DNA of 64,000 bases from Phalacrocorax aristotelis (GCF_949628215.1 NW_027441293.1:87001-151000); one strand, 5' to 3'; shown: positions 23,758 to 35,838, numbered from the stretch's first letter. The notes: a model not told the origin generated them from the sequence alone. Translations and numbers: made by a program.

Positions 23758-26700
23758 GCCTCGGCACTTCGGCAGCTCCTGCTTTCACGGGGTGCACGTG
23801 AAGGGAAGGGAGGGGATGGGGCAGATCCTGCAACAGCAACAGGGAGAGGGTTGAAGCTCCCTGAAGCGCAGCTGCTCTCCGGCACCCGGGCAGGGCTGGC
23901 CCTGGGTGCTCCGGGTGCCGCTGGGCGAGACCCATCCCCAGGGTGCTGCGCACCGGAGCCACAACACCTCCCCGGGGTGCTTGAGCAGCCCCAAACTCAG
24001 GGAAATTCCCTCAAACCCCTGTGCCACGGTGTCACCCAGACCCCAGCGGGCCAGTGCTGCCCAACAAGCCTTCAGCCAAAGTAAGAAAGAAAAAAACCAG
24101 CCAAACCCCCCTCAAACAGCCAAAATCCAGCCCTGCCATCCCGCAAAGGAAGAATGATTCTCCCACCTGCTGCTAGCAGGACAAAATCTCAGGCTACACC
24201 ACCTCGCCAAAATATCTTAACGTTCCCCTCCTGCTACCAGCTTCCCTTGGTTTCCTGCTCTTTCTGCCTCTCCCTTCACCTAGCGCCCCTAAAACAACCC
24301 GGGGAGGGGGCACAGGCCCAGCCCAAGCACACCCTTACTCAGCGAGAGCCGGTGGATCCAGGCGTCCGTTATTCCCGGGCTGGGGCTGTGGTGTCCGGCT
24401 TCGCTGCCGGGCTGTGAGCCCAAACTCGCGTGTCTTTGGGCGAGGAGAGGCCCCCGAGGCCGAGGAGCCCAGCACCGGCTGCACTGGGGCAGCTGGGGCC
24501 GAGGGTTCCGTCATTCGAATGATGCTGCGACCAACAGTCAGGGGGTGTGGGCGGAGCGGAATCACCCGCTCTGCTCCCGCAAAACAGGCTTTTCCCCCCA
24601 GAATAAGGCTCAGCGGGGCGACAGCTTGTTTGGATGCCTGATCCCCAGTGTCACCACCCAGCCCTTGCACATTCCTGTGCCCCCGGTAAGGGAGAGCCCA
24701 GAAACCCTCACGGCAGTGGTTGGGGGGAGCGGCGGAGGGAATGCAAATAACAACAAAAATAACAATAACACAGCTCCTGGCCCTGCTGTTGGTCCTCGCA
24801 TGGCCATGGGGAGGTGGAGGGGACCTGCCAGTTTGGGCTGAGACTCGGCTATTTGAGGGACGGAGCCCCGGGGTGGGGATGGGCAGGGTTGAGGTACGCG
24901 GGGAGGTGGCAGGGAGGATGCGGGATCCCACCGTACCCCACACCCAGTGCCAAATCCATCCCCAGCAATCCCAAACCCCACATCCTGGTGCCCCCGTGGG
25001 GCTGGTGCAGGGGCAGCCCCAGCCCTTCCCTCCTGCCTGGGACCCCCCTCCACTTGTGACCCTGAGGAGCCCACAGTGACCAGGGCAAAGCTGAAGGGGG
25101 GAGGGGGGCTGGTAGAGCCCCAGATTCAAGGATGGGGCCTGCCTTTATTTAATTAGAAGGATTACAGACACATGTCTCTCTAAGAACTCCCCAAGCCCCA
25201 CCACTGCCCGCCCAAGGGCTTTAACAGAGACCAGGGAGGGACCCCCAGTACCCCAACCGAGGGGGCCAAGAGCAGCCATGAAAGCCAAGGGAAGCCGTTT
25301 GCTTTCCCCTTACACTGTAAGGCCTGCCCTTTGCGGGGTGGGGGGCTTCGGGGTGTCTCCGGGAAGGTTTAACCACCAGGCACTCCTCCTGCCCACTGCC
25401 CCACGGGGGAAGGACCCCTGAGAGCAAGGGGCAGGGGGGCGGCCAGACCCGCTCTCGGGGGCTGCTGCTGCCACCAGTGGTGCGGACAACAAGGGCTTTT
25501 CCTGCCAGGACCCCCGGGGGTTTGGGCCAGACGAGCTGGGAGGGTCAAACCCTCTCCCCAGCACACGGGCAGAGTCCCCTCTGCTCGCGCCCTTCCCCAG
25601 CGGCCGCAGGCTGGGAGCTGGCGGGTGCTGGGACCAGCCGTGGAGGAGGGAGGAGGCGACTCCCAGGGGAGCGGGAATCTCTATCTCCCTTTTCAGCAGA
25701 CCGACAGCCAGAAACCAACCCCAACCCTCAGTTTGCTGCCCTTCTAACAAGTCACCTCCCTCGGGAGCAGGGCCTGCCTCTGCAAAAACACACCTGAAGG
25801 CAGCAAGAGCTCGAGGGCTTTCCAGAGCAGCCTGCAGCAAAGCACTTCAGGCCTCAGCGCTCCCATCCCCACCCTCCCCCTGCGCAGGGTGGGGCTGTCT
25901 GCGAGCAACCCACTTGCCGCAAGGTGCTTCCCCCCACCACGCATCAGCCCCTCCATTAAAACCAAATTATAACCCCCCCTTACAGCCCTCCTCACCTTCA
26001 AGGCATCAGCTCCCAGCACGAGGTTTCTTCCCTGGCGCTGGAGGGATTTCTCTTCAGCGCTCCTCTTCTCCCCTTCCCCTCCAGGAAAGGTCCCCTCTGG
26101 GTGTCCTCATCCGTCCCCGCAGTGCCGGGGCCCCGGCGCCTGTGCCCACTGCCCGGCCACCCGCACCCCGCACCAGGAAGCTGCCGCTACCCCCGGCCAG
26201 GCTCTCCCTGCAGAGGTTTCGTTTGCATTTGCACCTTCTCCATCCTGGCAGGGCTCGGAGGAGGCAGGATTTAGGATGGGTCGGTAATGCGGGTTGAAAG
26301 GGACATTGGGAAGTGTTTAGGAGACTTGAAGCAGCTGGGCTGGTTTTGGGGAGGTGCAGGGGGACGGGTGGGTGGATGCTCCCAGCCAGAAAGGGTTTCC
26401 ACCCACCGAGCCCCCAAGACCCCGACTGCCCTCGCCTTGTAACCACAGAACGACTCTGGACACTTTGTTGACATAAGATACCCTTTATTAAACGCGCTCT
26501 TCAAATCCAAAACACGCTCAAAGCAAAGCCGTAAGCAGCAATCTGGTTTCCTTCCTTCAATCCCTGGCGGGTCGATCCCTGGAACAAGGGGCTGCCCTGC
26601 GAGGCAAGGGGCCGTTGCTTTTCACGCCACGCTGCCGGCACTGGCAGCTCCTGCCCACCCCTCGTCCCTGCTGGGTGGCCGAGGGCAGCGCTGGCATCAC

Positions 26701-27299
26701 CCACACCAAAATCCCGTCTCTCCTGAGCCACGGCGGAGGATGCTCGTGGCTTTGCTCGCAGCACGCTGCATGGGCACAGCCTCCTCCCGGCTCCTCTCCA
26801 TCGCCGTGCGCTCGCCGGCAGCCACGGCCCCTCTGAGCAAGCGTCAGGTGCCCGCACGCAGCCACCCCGCTCTGCAGCTGCCCCCTGAGCTTGCTGGGCC
26901 ACTCCTGCAGCCTTGGGGACACACAGCTCGGAGCGGCCAGAAAACCCTCCTGGTCGCCTCCCAGGACCTGCCTGTCCTGCCCCGACCCGCCCCGACCACA
27001 AGCACTGTTGCAGCCCTACACCGGGGGGCCTGGCCAGGCCTGGAGAGCTCTCCTTGTCCCCTTTGAAACCACGAGGAAGGTTGGGCTTTGGTAGACAAGC
27101 CACCGCTGGAGCATCAGACTGATGTTCCCTTCCCTGGACACCATCCAGCGACACCGTCCCCCCGCCCCGCTCTGCCCCACCGCCGGGCCCCATGGCCGCC
27201 TCCCTGGGGCTGCCCAGGTCCTGGAGCCCTGGTGGAGCTGGGAGGAGGAGGAGGAGGGGGAGAGAGGGACAGAGCGGCAGAGAGGGGTGGGACAGGGCA
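23758..27299. other. GC-rich FOXJ1 upstream region; no gene seen
   Basis: GC-rich sequence with many open frames on both strands, none with recognisable protein features. Two minus-strand AATAAA signals (near 25144-25149 and 26484-26489) may mark 3-prime ends of minus transcripts, but I found no exons upstream of them. Promoter and untranslated first exon of FOXJ1 are expected between 23758 and about 24700. Confidence 0.5.
24511..24522. promoter_or_regulatory. Perfect 12-bp palindrome TCATTCGAATGA upstream of FOXJ1
   Basis: Perfect inverted repeat about 755 bases upstream of the FOXJ1 ATG, within GC-rich, CpG-containing sequence that probably is the promoter region. It could be a dimeric factor site; no factor is named. 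Chance is possible. Confidence 0.25.
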
Positions 27300-27580
27300 G
27301 TGGGGGGGCCCCCACGCGCCAACTGCCCCCGTTAATATACCGGTCATGGTGTCACGTGGTATGGAATGATCATCCCATTGGCCAATCAGGGTCAGCTGCC
27401 CCGGCCGTGGCCCCGCCCCTCCCAGCCCCCTGCCCACACGGCAGAGCGCGGGAAGCTGGAAAGGTCCCTGACCACCGCAGTGAGGAGAATTAACCCCTTC
27501 TCACCCAAAACCAGCGCAGTCTCCAGCCCTTATTCCCTACCATTCACACCATGCCCAGGTCTACACCATGTCAGAGCCTA
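27300..27580 (-). mobile_element. Partial avian ERV LTR fossil
   Basis: Same family and orientation as 18269-18788. The LTR start is at about 27518, and the sequence matches inward to about 27300, where similarity stops, so only part of the LTR is present. It includes the ATTGGCCAAT box and GC-box region. The flank at 27519-27580 matches the internal remnant beside the first copy. Old and non-coding. Confidence 0.75.
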
Positions 27581-28038
27581 CATCAGGCTTGCAAAAGAGA
27601 CAGCCTATGGGCCAGGCCAACCTGCCAAGACGTTCATGTTAGCTACCACACTGTGCACAAGTGCTCTTTGCCCCAACACACCCCCACAGATCTGGTGAGG
27701 AATCCAGTAGAGAGGAAGATGAGGGCAGGGAGAGCCTGCTCTCCCCTTCCTACTAAGTGCTCCTCTGCCTGATGACTCGCTCGCTCAGCATTTCGCTTGG
27801 AGCCTGCCTGGGTGAAGATGGGTTCTTCATCACAAAGGCTGCATCTCTCAGGGAAATCCTTCAGAGGAGAGAGAAAGGTTGGTGCCCTGCAAATGGGAAA
27901 CCTCTGAAGGAGGGGGGTGAAGTCACTGCGGTGGGATAAAGCAGAGAGAAGGTGGTGGGTGTCACGAGCTAAAGGTGACTGAGCGTTGCAGCAACAAGAG
28001 GGCAGTCCCAGAGGAGTCAATTGGGCACCTGTAGCACA

Positions 28039-31000
28039 AGGCAAAGGCTACAGAGGTGAAGATCTGCTTTGAGAGGCTGCAGCAAAGCCGACCGATGAAG
28101 GGAAAATACAGGGAAGTGGTGAGGAAGTCATCAGGTAGAGCTGCCAACGGTAATTGTTTGCTGCAGCCCACGTCCTTGGAAGCAAATGATCACGTCGAGT
28201 GCAGCAAGCGGCTGTTGGCAACAGCTCGCATCCGAGTGAGACACCCCCATCGTCAGGTCCTGCACGGAACCTAATGCTTTGAGAGACTGACGGGGGGGGA
28301 AGGTTGTTCTGAGGGAACGATGCTTCCTTTTCTCCGTTCTGTCCTCTTTTCCAAGGTAATCAGGGATCAAAACCCGAACTCAGGACCATGCAGGCAGTTG
28401 CACTCATTGATGAGAGAGAAGGAACAGCTTTCCCCGACTTTCTCTTCCTGCTCCTAGAGCAGCGCTCTCTTCCCTTCTAGACATTCAGTCCCTGATCGTG
28501 CTTCAACAGGAGACAACGGTGGGTTTACAGTCCCAAGAGGAGACCTAAAACATCACCATTTGCATAAAACTGGCAGGATACAGTTGCAGTTACACGTGTG
28601 GATGGGCAGGAAGAGCATAAAATGGTCCCTGACACCAAAAGCAGCGCCATGGAAAGCTTAGGAAAGGTCCATCTCTTGACATTCTCAATAAAGACACAGT
28701 AAAAGCTCACCTCCTTCTGGAAGCCGCTGCACGTCACATGAACAACTCCAGAGCTCAGCAAGCACCTGCCATCTGCAGAGACAATGAACATTGGACAACA
28801 TTCCATACTCTCACCGTGATGGTGGCACCAGTTTACATTTTTTTCATCACAACCTCTGGAAAGGTACAACTGAGTACCCATTTTCTTCATCACATCACTT
28901 ACAACCTCTTTTAGAAAAACGATGACTGAGTGTAGAGATTTTCCCTCCGGGGCTATCGAGGTGCTGCGCTTTGAGCTTCAGCCCAGAGTCATTTCATTTG
29001 ATCACCAGCACCACCTCACGGGCTGCGTTACAGAAGCACCCAACCCCCAGACCCAGCCGCCTGTCAGGCAGGTGTCACAACAGCACACACTTGGTCAGTA
29101 CAACGTCACCAGAGTTGGGTGGGTGGGGGGTTGGGGTGTTTCGGTTTGGTTGGGTTTTTTGCGTGACAAACAGTGAACAGGAGAACCAATAAATGGCATT
29201 TGAGCTCGGTTTAAGCTTATCACTATTCAAAGCCGTGTAATACCTACCAAAATTATAGGTGCTTGGGTGAAAACACAGCTCAGGTTGTGGGTAAGAAGGA
29301 GGAACTCTCCAGCTTAGGCTGCGCTCCTGCACCACAACATCCAGAAGGAGGTTTGGAGCAGTCGTGCTTGTTACAGCGTCCAGTGACCACAGTGCAAAAT
29401 AGGGGCAGTCCTGAAGGGATTCTTCTGGCCTGAAAGAAAACAAGTGCAGAAGCTAAACGCCGACTTTCCAATGAATTATGGGGAGGGATACTGAAAACAG
29501 CTTCATAAAAACCTACCTTAGCGAGCCTGGCTTTTGAGCCTGATACCAGCAGTCAAAGTCAAATACACCCAAATAAGTAGATGGTTTTCCCTGGCCGCGT
29601 GTATTCACTTGCCAGCTGAAGACTGAGACACTGGTGCCAGGAGATATGACTGGAAAAGGCAAGACATTGTTTCTTATTGGTATAAAAACCAACATATCTG
29701 ATATTTTTAAAACACCACTTTCTATTTTGGCTTCATTCTGTTACACCACTCATGAAACACAACACTTTGCTAAGAATCATTTTAAACATTTACACCATAG
29801 CATCACCTCTGTGATAGGTTTCAGTCATGCTGCCCCCCTTTTCAAGTTCAGATTGTATCCATCCTAAGCCAAATGAAATACACAATTATTAGCTAATCAA
29901 GTTTTCTATAGAGTAAGAGTTGATCAAGAGGTTTAGGAAAAAAAGAAATAAAACAAGCCCAACAAGTTAGCCTACACAGATACTGAAGACTTTCAGGCTG
30001 TGGGTATGGAACAGCATTCATTGCTCAGATTCCAAAGCCATTTCGTTTAGAATCACCAAACACGGGCATCAGGAACAAACCTTCATCAACGCTGTCTTCT
30101 CTGTCAATGCAGTTGGGAAAGATTTCTACAGCCTGACAGCTGAGTAGTTTGGTCTTGCTGCCCTGCCCTCTCAAGGGAAAGGCTCCGCCCGTCAGATCCA
30201 ACCTGTACTTTTCAACACAGGATGCCAAACGCTGCAGAAAAAATCACAGGAGAGAGAAGGGTCATTCTGAGAGAAAAGCAGACATTATACCTCAGTAGGA
30301 AAGAATGTCTATGTCTACTAGAACCTGCATATTGTACTGTATCTCTCCCAGGCGCTTAATCTGACGGCAAAGAGAAACTACAGCTGACAAGCAAGAGAAC
30401 TGAGTGTCAAACCGTAACGGGTAAGTTTGGCCGTAAAAGCTTTGCACATTTTCAAAACTGAGCATTTCCCTCACAATATTGGTTCTAAATGTGTTTTGCA
30501 GAATTCCCTGCACCATCCCGGTTTCTTCACAAACCTACGTACTTAGCTACAAAGGGAGATCTGAAATAATGCCATACATAGGCATGCAAAGCGCTTTGTT
30601 CCATGACTTGATCACAGAACTGATGAAGTTAGAGGAGTCACGGCCTTCCAGCAGCCAAAGCTCTCTTGCGAGGCATTATCTATAGGCACACACCGCTAGA
30701 GTGAATGCCCATCCCTCGGGAGTAGCCATGAGAACTTCTTACTGAGTCACACTCTTCTCTCAAACCACGTCAGCTCCTGCCAGCTCCTCCTCTCACCTCC
30801 TCAGGGACTGATGGGTGAAATATGCCTCCCTTCCTTCACCAAGTGCAGCCAACAGCAAAACAACCCGGCGGACATGGCATGCACGTGGGCAAGGCGTTTA
30901 GGATCACAAATTCCTACAGAGTCAGCAAACTACTTTGAGACCTACAGAAACTCCAGCAGGATTGTGTGGAACCTCTGAGACCACCATTTGCTAAGCAAGC

Positions 31001-31066
31001 ATTGACTGAAATACTGTCTTTCCAAATACAGCACTTGGTCAAATGCTCTACCCTACGACACATGGG
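28039..31066. repeat. AHCTF1: Inverted repeat 2, left arm (L2)
   Basis: Reverse complement of 58980-64000, holding AHCTF1 intron 6 (part) through sequence past exon 10. Position sums are about 90046 at the inner end and 92039 at the outer end; the 2-kb difference is an extra segment in the right arm (60105-62112). Divergence is visibly higher than between L1 and R1. The pairing still holds at the last window base (64000 with 28039), so the true extent is unknown. Confidence 0.95.
28711..30231 (-). pseudogene. AHCTF1: AHCTF1 (ELYS) partial inverted copy, exons 7-10
   Basis: Four exons on the minus strand: 30231-30081, 29649-29517, 29429-29248 and 28772-28711. They correspond one to one with exons 7-10 of the plus-strand gene. 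All are open, all have AG/GT borders and matching phases; the exon 10 donor is the stronger form GTGAGC. Upstream exons 1-6 are absent because the arm stops at 31066 in intron 6, next to a satellite. Exon 7 differs from its partner at nine residues, exon 8 at none, exon 9 at none (three silent changes), exon 10 at two. Lacking a start region it is probably a truncated duplicate. It could still be the downstream half of another transcript if a promoter such as the one suggested near 31244 were read the other way, but nothing supports that. Confidence 0.85.
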
Positions 31067-31331
31067 TATTACTCAGCCCTCAGCCCCACCACCCTCCTCC
31101 TTCTCCCACATCTGGCCATCTCTGAGGCCACCGCCCCCCCGCGCCCAAACCCCCCATATTTGGCCACACGCGTCGCCCACAGGCACAATCAACACCACAA
31201 TGGGCTCCTGCTGCCAAGAGCCACCTCGCTGTTGCTCGGGACCTATAAAAGCAGGGCCCCTGCAGCTGGCCCACACCGCGCCGCGCTTTCAGGACGTCGC
31301 GTGCCCAGCGTGCTGGGGAGGAAGAGGAAGA
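31067..31331. other. Junction between L2 and satellite
   Basis: GC-rich 265-base junction, not shared with the right arm. It contains a TATA-like motif at 31244 and leads directly into the satellite. No ORF of note. Confidence 0.6.
31244..31250 (+). promoter_or_regulatory. TATA box facing the satellite
   Basis: TATAAAA in a GC-rich context (GGGACCTATAAAAGCAGGG), about 90 bases before the first satellite unit and pointing into it. The layout fits a core promoter that would start near 31275 and transcribe the satellite. No other core element was confirmed. Confidence 0.35.
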
Positions 31332-33341
31332 GGGGTTTAGAAGATGAACGTGAGGGTTTGGGTGTTAAAAATGATGCTTTCCTGTTAAAAAAGGGGTTTG
31401 GGTGCTTTAAAGTGAGTCTTTGGGACCTAAAAATGAGGCTTTGAGCCTTAAAAGTCGGATTAAGACCCTAAACATGAGGCTTTGTGACATACAAATGAGG
31501 TTTGATAGTAAAAGAGACAGGTTTGGACCCTAACAGTGAGGGTTTGGGACCTCTGAATGAGGCTTTGTACGTTAAAAGAGGGGTTTGGGCTCTAAAACTC
31601 ACAGTGTGGAAAGAGAAAATGACGGTTTGAGCATTCAAAGACCGCATTCAATGCCAATACTAAAGGTTTGGGATATAAAAGTGAGGCTTTGCGGGTGAAA
31701 AGAGGGGTTAGGGCATTAAAAATGAGGTCTTGGCACCTAAAAGTGACAGGTTGGGACTTTAAAGGAGACACTGAGCTTTAAAAAAGGGTCTGGTTGGCTG
31801 TTAAAAATGAGGCTTTGAGCCTTAAACAAGGGTTTTGGACTCAAATGCACGGTTTAGAACGAGAAAATGACGTTTTGAGCATTAATACAGTGGATTCGAT
31901 GCTAAAAGGGAGGGTTTGGGACCTAAAAAGGAGGCACTGAGCATTAAAAGAGGGGTTTGCAGCCTGAAAGTGAGGGTTTGAAACTAAAAGACAAGTTTGG
32001 ACCCCAAAAGCGAAGATTTGGGATCTCAAAATGAGGCTTTGCATGAGAAAATAGGGCTTTGGACATTAAAAATGAGATTTTAGTACCTAAAAGTGAGGAT
32101 TTGGCACATTAAAAGTAGGCACTGAGCATTAAGAGAGGGTTTGGACCCTGAAAGTGAGGCTTTGGGTAGTGAAAGTGAGGCTTTGGGTAGTAAAAATGAG
32201 GCTTTGAGCCTTAAAACTGGGGTTTGAACCCTAAAAGTGAGGGCTTGGGACCTAAGAATGAGGGTTTCACCCTAAAAAAGACAGGTTTGGACCTGAAAAG
32301 TGAGAGTTTGGCACCTAAAAATGAGGTTTTATTCTTTAATAGAGGGGTTTGGACCCTGAAAGTGAGGGTTTGGCACCTAAAAGGGGAAGCTTTTAGCCTT
32401 AAAACGGGTTTGGAACCCCCAAAATGAGGGTTTGGGACTTAAAATAAGGATTTCAGCATTAGAAGAGGGGTTTGGCACCTGAAAGTGAGGGTTTGGGACC
32501 TAAAACTGAGGCTTTGAACTTAAAAGACAGGTTTGGACTGTGAAAGTGAGGGTTTGGCTGTTAAAAATGAGGCTTTGAGCTTAAACAAGGGCTTTGGACT
32601 CTAAAACGCATGGTTTGTAATGAGAAAATGATGGTTTGAGCATTAAGAGACTGGATTTGATGCTAAAAGGGCACGGTTTGGGGCCTAAAAAGGAGGCACT
32701 GAGCATTAAAAGAGGGGTTTGGACCCTGAAGGTGAGGCTGTGAGACCTAAAGCTGAGGCTTTGAACCTAAAAGACAGGTTTGGACCCTAAAAGTGTGGGT
32801 TTGGGACCTAAAACTGAGGCTTTGCGGGTGAAAGGAGGGTTTTGATCATTAAAAATGAGGTTTTGGCACCTGAAAGTGAGGGTTTGGATGCTAAAAGTGA
32901 GGGTTTGGGGCTTTAAAAGTAGGCACTGAGCATTAAAAGAGGGGTTTCGACCCTAAAAATGAGGCCTTGGGTGGTAAAACTGAGGCTGTGAGCTTTAAAA
33001 CAGGGGTTTGGACCCTGCAAGTGAGGCTTTGGGTGGTAAAACTGAGGCTTTGAGCTTTAAAACTGGGGTTTGAACCCTAAAAGGGAGGGCTTAGGACCTA
33101 AGAATGAGGGTTTGACCCTAAAAAAGACAGGTTTGGACCTGAAAAGTGAGGGTTTGGCACCTAAAAATGAGGCTTTATTCCTTAATAGAGGGGTTTGGAC
33201 CCTGAAAATGAGGGTGTGGCACATAAAAATGAGGCTTTGAGCCTTAAACAAGGGCTTTGGACTCTAAAATGCACGGTTTGGAACTAAAAAATGAAGGTTT
33301 GAGCATTAATATGCTGGATTCGATGCTAAAAGGGAGGGTTT
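31332..33341 (+). repeat. 21-bp bent satellite, forward half
   Basis: About 95 units of a 21-bp repeat close to GGTTTGGACCCTAAAAGTGAG. Each unit has one T-tract (3-4) and one A-tract (3-5) separated by 6-7 mostly G/C bases, so tracts recur in step with the DNA helix, which predicts strong curvature. Units alternate among about three variants (GGACCCTGAAAGTGAG, GGGACCTAAAAATGAG, GAGCCTTAAAAGAGG), giving a loose 63-bp higher-order period. This matches the described make-up of the chicken W XhoI/EcoRI and related galliform repeats; membership in one named family is not shown. Confidence 0.9.
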
Positions 33342-35636
33342 TATGTCCCAAGCCTGTCTTTCAACACTCAAAGCCTCAGCTTTCAGTCCCAAACCCTCAC
33401 TTTCAAGGTCGCAACCCCTCTTTTAAGGCTCAAAGCCTCATTTTTAACACCTAAACCCTCACTTTCAGGGTCCAAACCCCTCCTTTTTAGGGACAAACCA
33501 TCATTTTTAACAGCCAAACCCTCACTCTCAGGGCTCAAATCACTCTCTTGACTCTCAAAGTCTCAGTTTTCAGTTCCAAACCTTCACTTTCAGGGTCCAA
33601 ACCCCACTTTTAAAACACAAGGCTCATTCAGGGGTCCCAAACCTTCACTGTTAGGGTCCAATCCTGTCTTTTAGGCTCAAAGCCTCAGTTTTAGATCCCA
33701 AACCCTCACTTTGGGGATCCAAACCCCTCCATTTCATGGAGTAACCCTCATTTTTAAATACCAAACTCTCCCTTTCATTGTCCAAACCCTTCTTTTAATG
33801 CTCAAAGCCTCATTTTCAGGTCCCAAACACTCACTTTATAGCACCCAGACCCCTCTTTTAACCTCAAAGCTTTATAGTTAGGACCGCAAACCTCACTTTT
33901 AGGGTTCAAACCCCTGTTTTAAAGCTCAAAGCCTCATTTGTAAGAGCCAAACCCTCACTTTCAGGGTCCAAAGCCCCATTTTTACACTCAAAGCCTCAGT
34001 TTTAACACCCAAAGCCACACTTTCATCATCGAAACCCCTCTTTTAATGCTCAGTGCCTCCTCTTTCGGTCCCAAACCCTCACTTTTACATCAACTCTGGT
34101 CCTTTAAGGCACAAACCATCATTTTTTCTTTCCAAAGCCTCACGTTTTAGAGTCCAAATCCCTCGTTTAAGGCTAAAAGCCTCATCTTCAGGTATGAAAC
34201 CCTCACTTTCAGGGTCCAAACCCCTCTGTTAAGGAACAAAGCCTCAGTTTTAAATTCCAGATCTTCAGTTTTAGGGTCCAAACACCTACTTTTAAGGGAC
34301 AAACCCTCATTTTTAGGTCCCAAACCCTCACTTCTAGCATCGAATCTGGTCTTCTAATGCTCAAACAGTCATTTTTTCGTTCCAAACCGTGAGTTTCAGA
34401 GTCCAAACCCCTGTTTTAAGGCTCAAAGCCTCATTCTTAACACTCAAATCCTCACTTTCAGGGTTCAAATCCCTCTTTTAACTCTCAAAGCCTCAGTTTT
34501 CAGTTCCAAACCTTCACTGTCAGGGTCCAAACCTGTCTTTTTTACTGTCAAAGCCTCATTTGTATGTTGCAAAGCCTCACGGTTAGGGTCTAAATCCATT
34601 GTTTAAGGCTCAAAGCATCATTTTTACGTCCCAAACCCTCCCTTTCAGGGTCCAAACCCCTTTATTAAGGCTCAAAGCCTCATTGTTAACACCGAAACCC
34701 TCACTTCTAGGAACCAAAGCCCTCATTTAACAGTCAAAGCCTCATTTGTAACACCCAAAGACTCACGTTCAGTGTCCAAACCCCTATTTTAATACTCATT
34801 GCCTCCTTTTTAGGTCCCAAACACTCACATTTTTTGCTCCAAACTGTGAGTTTCAGGGTTCAAACCCCTCTTTTAAGGCTAAAAGCCTCAGTTTTAGGTT
34901 CCAAACCTTCACTTTCAGGGTACAAACCCCTCCCTTAAGGTTCAAAGCCTCATTTTTAAATTCCAAACCTTCACTTTTAGGGTCAAAACCCCTACTTTTC
35001 AGGGAAAAACCCTCATTTTAGGTCCCAAACCCTCCCTTTAAAGCACCGAAAACTTCACCTGTAACGGCAAAGCCTTATAGTTAGGACCGCAAACCTCACT
35101 TTCAGGGTCCAAATCCCGCTTTTTAAGCTCAAAGCCTTATTTTTAGCAGCCAATGCTGCACTTTCAGGGTTCAAATCCCTCTTTTAGCTCTCAACGCCTC
35201 AGTTTTATGTTCCAAACCTTCACTTTCAAGGTGCAAACCCCACTTTTAAGGCACAAAGCCTCATTCAGAGGTCCCAAAGTCTCACTGTTAGGATCCAAAC
35301 CCCTCATTTTCATGGACTAAATCTCATTTTTAAATTCCAAACCCTCCCTTTGATTATTCAAACCCTTCTTTTAATGCTCAGAGCCTCATTTTAAGGTCCC
35401 AAAGACTCTCTTTATAGCACCCAAACCCCTCTTTTAGTCTCAAAGCCTTATAGTTAGGACTGCAAACCTCACTTTCAGGGTCCAAACCCTTGTTTTAAAG
35501 CTCAAAGCCTCATTCTTAACACCCAAATCCTCACTTCCAGGGCTCAAATCCCTCTTTTCATCCTCAAAGCCTCAGTTTTCAGTTCCAAACCTTCACTTTC
35601 AGGGTACAAGCCCCTCTTTTAAGGCACAAAGCCACA
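33342..35636 (-). repeat. 21-bp bent satellite, reversed half
   Basis: The same 21-bp family, now in opposite orientation (CTCACTTTCAGGGTCCAAACC). About 109 units, with similar variant units and similar decay. The switch occurs within one unit near 33342, with no spacer. Confidence 0.9.
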
Positions 35637-35637
35637 G

Positions 35638-35838
35638 AGCAAATGCTTGATATGGGAGAGGAGGAAACCTTGGGGCTCAGGGGTTGGGTCATTTTTGCCC
35701 ACCTCTGTGGGGAAAAAACAATGTATAAAGAAAAGGATACCTTGTGATGCTCACTCCTCTGTGTTCCTGTCCTGTGACACGTTGCTGTTGATGTAAAGCT
35801 CCCTGTTGTCACTGGGGTGCATTTTGCAAGGAGGCCAA
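35638..35838 (+). repeat. Dispersed 200-bp repeat, copy 1
   Basis: From GCAAATGCTTGATATGGGAG to GCAAGGAGGCCAAAGG. It matches 53110-53318 in direct orientation at roughly 80 percent by eye. It contains an AATGTATAAAG stretch. It sits between satellite and gene fragment. Family unknown; an old LTR piece is possible. Confidence 0.75.

Noticed and set aside
24335-25129. 264-codon minus ORF upstream of FOXJ1
   Set aside because: GC-rich open frame with Pro/Gly/Arg composition, no motif, no splice context.
26501-27322. 273-codon minus ORF
   Set aside because: GC-rich chance frame overlapping a partial LTR; no recognisable domain.
33342-33342. Satellite switch point as the symmetry centre of the large inverted repeats
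   Set aside because: Centres computed from arm pairing are near 22990-23115 (pair 1) and 45023 (pair 2, inner end), not 33342.
31332-35636. Telomere array or CRISPR-like array
   Set aside because: The unit is 21 bp with phased A/T tracts, not TTAGGG; there are no spacers and the host is a vertebrate.
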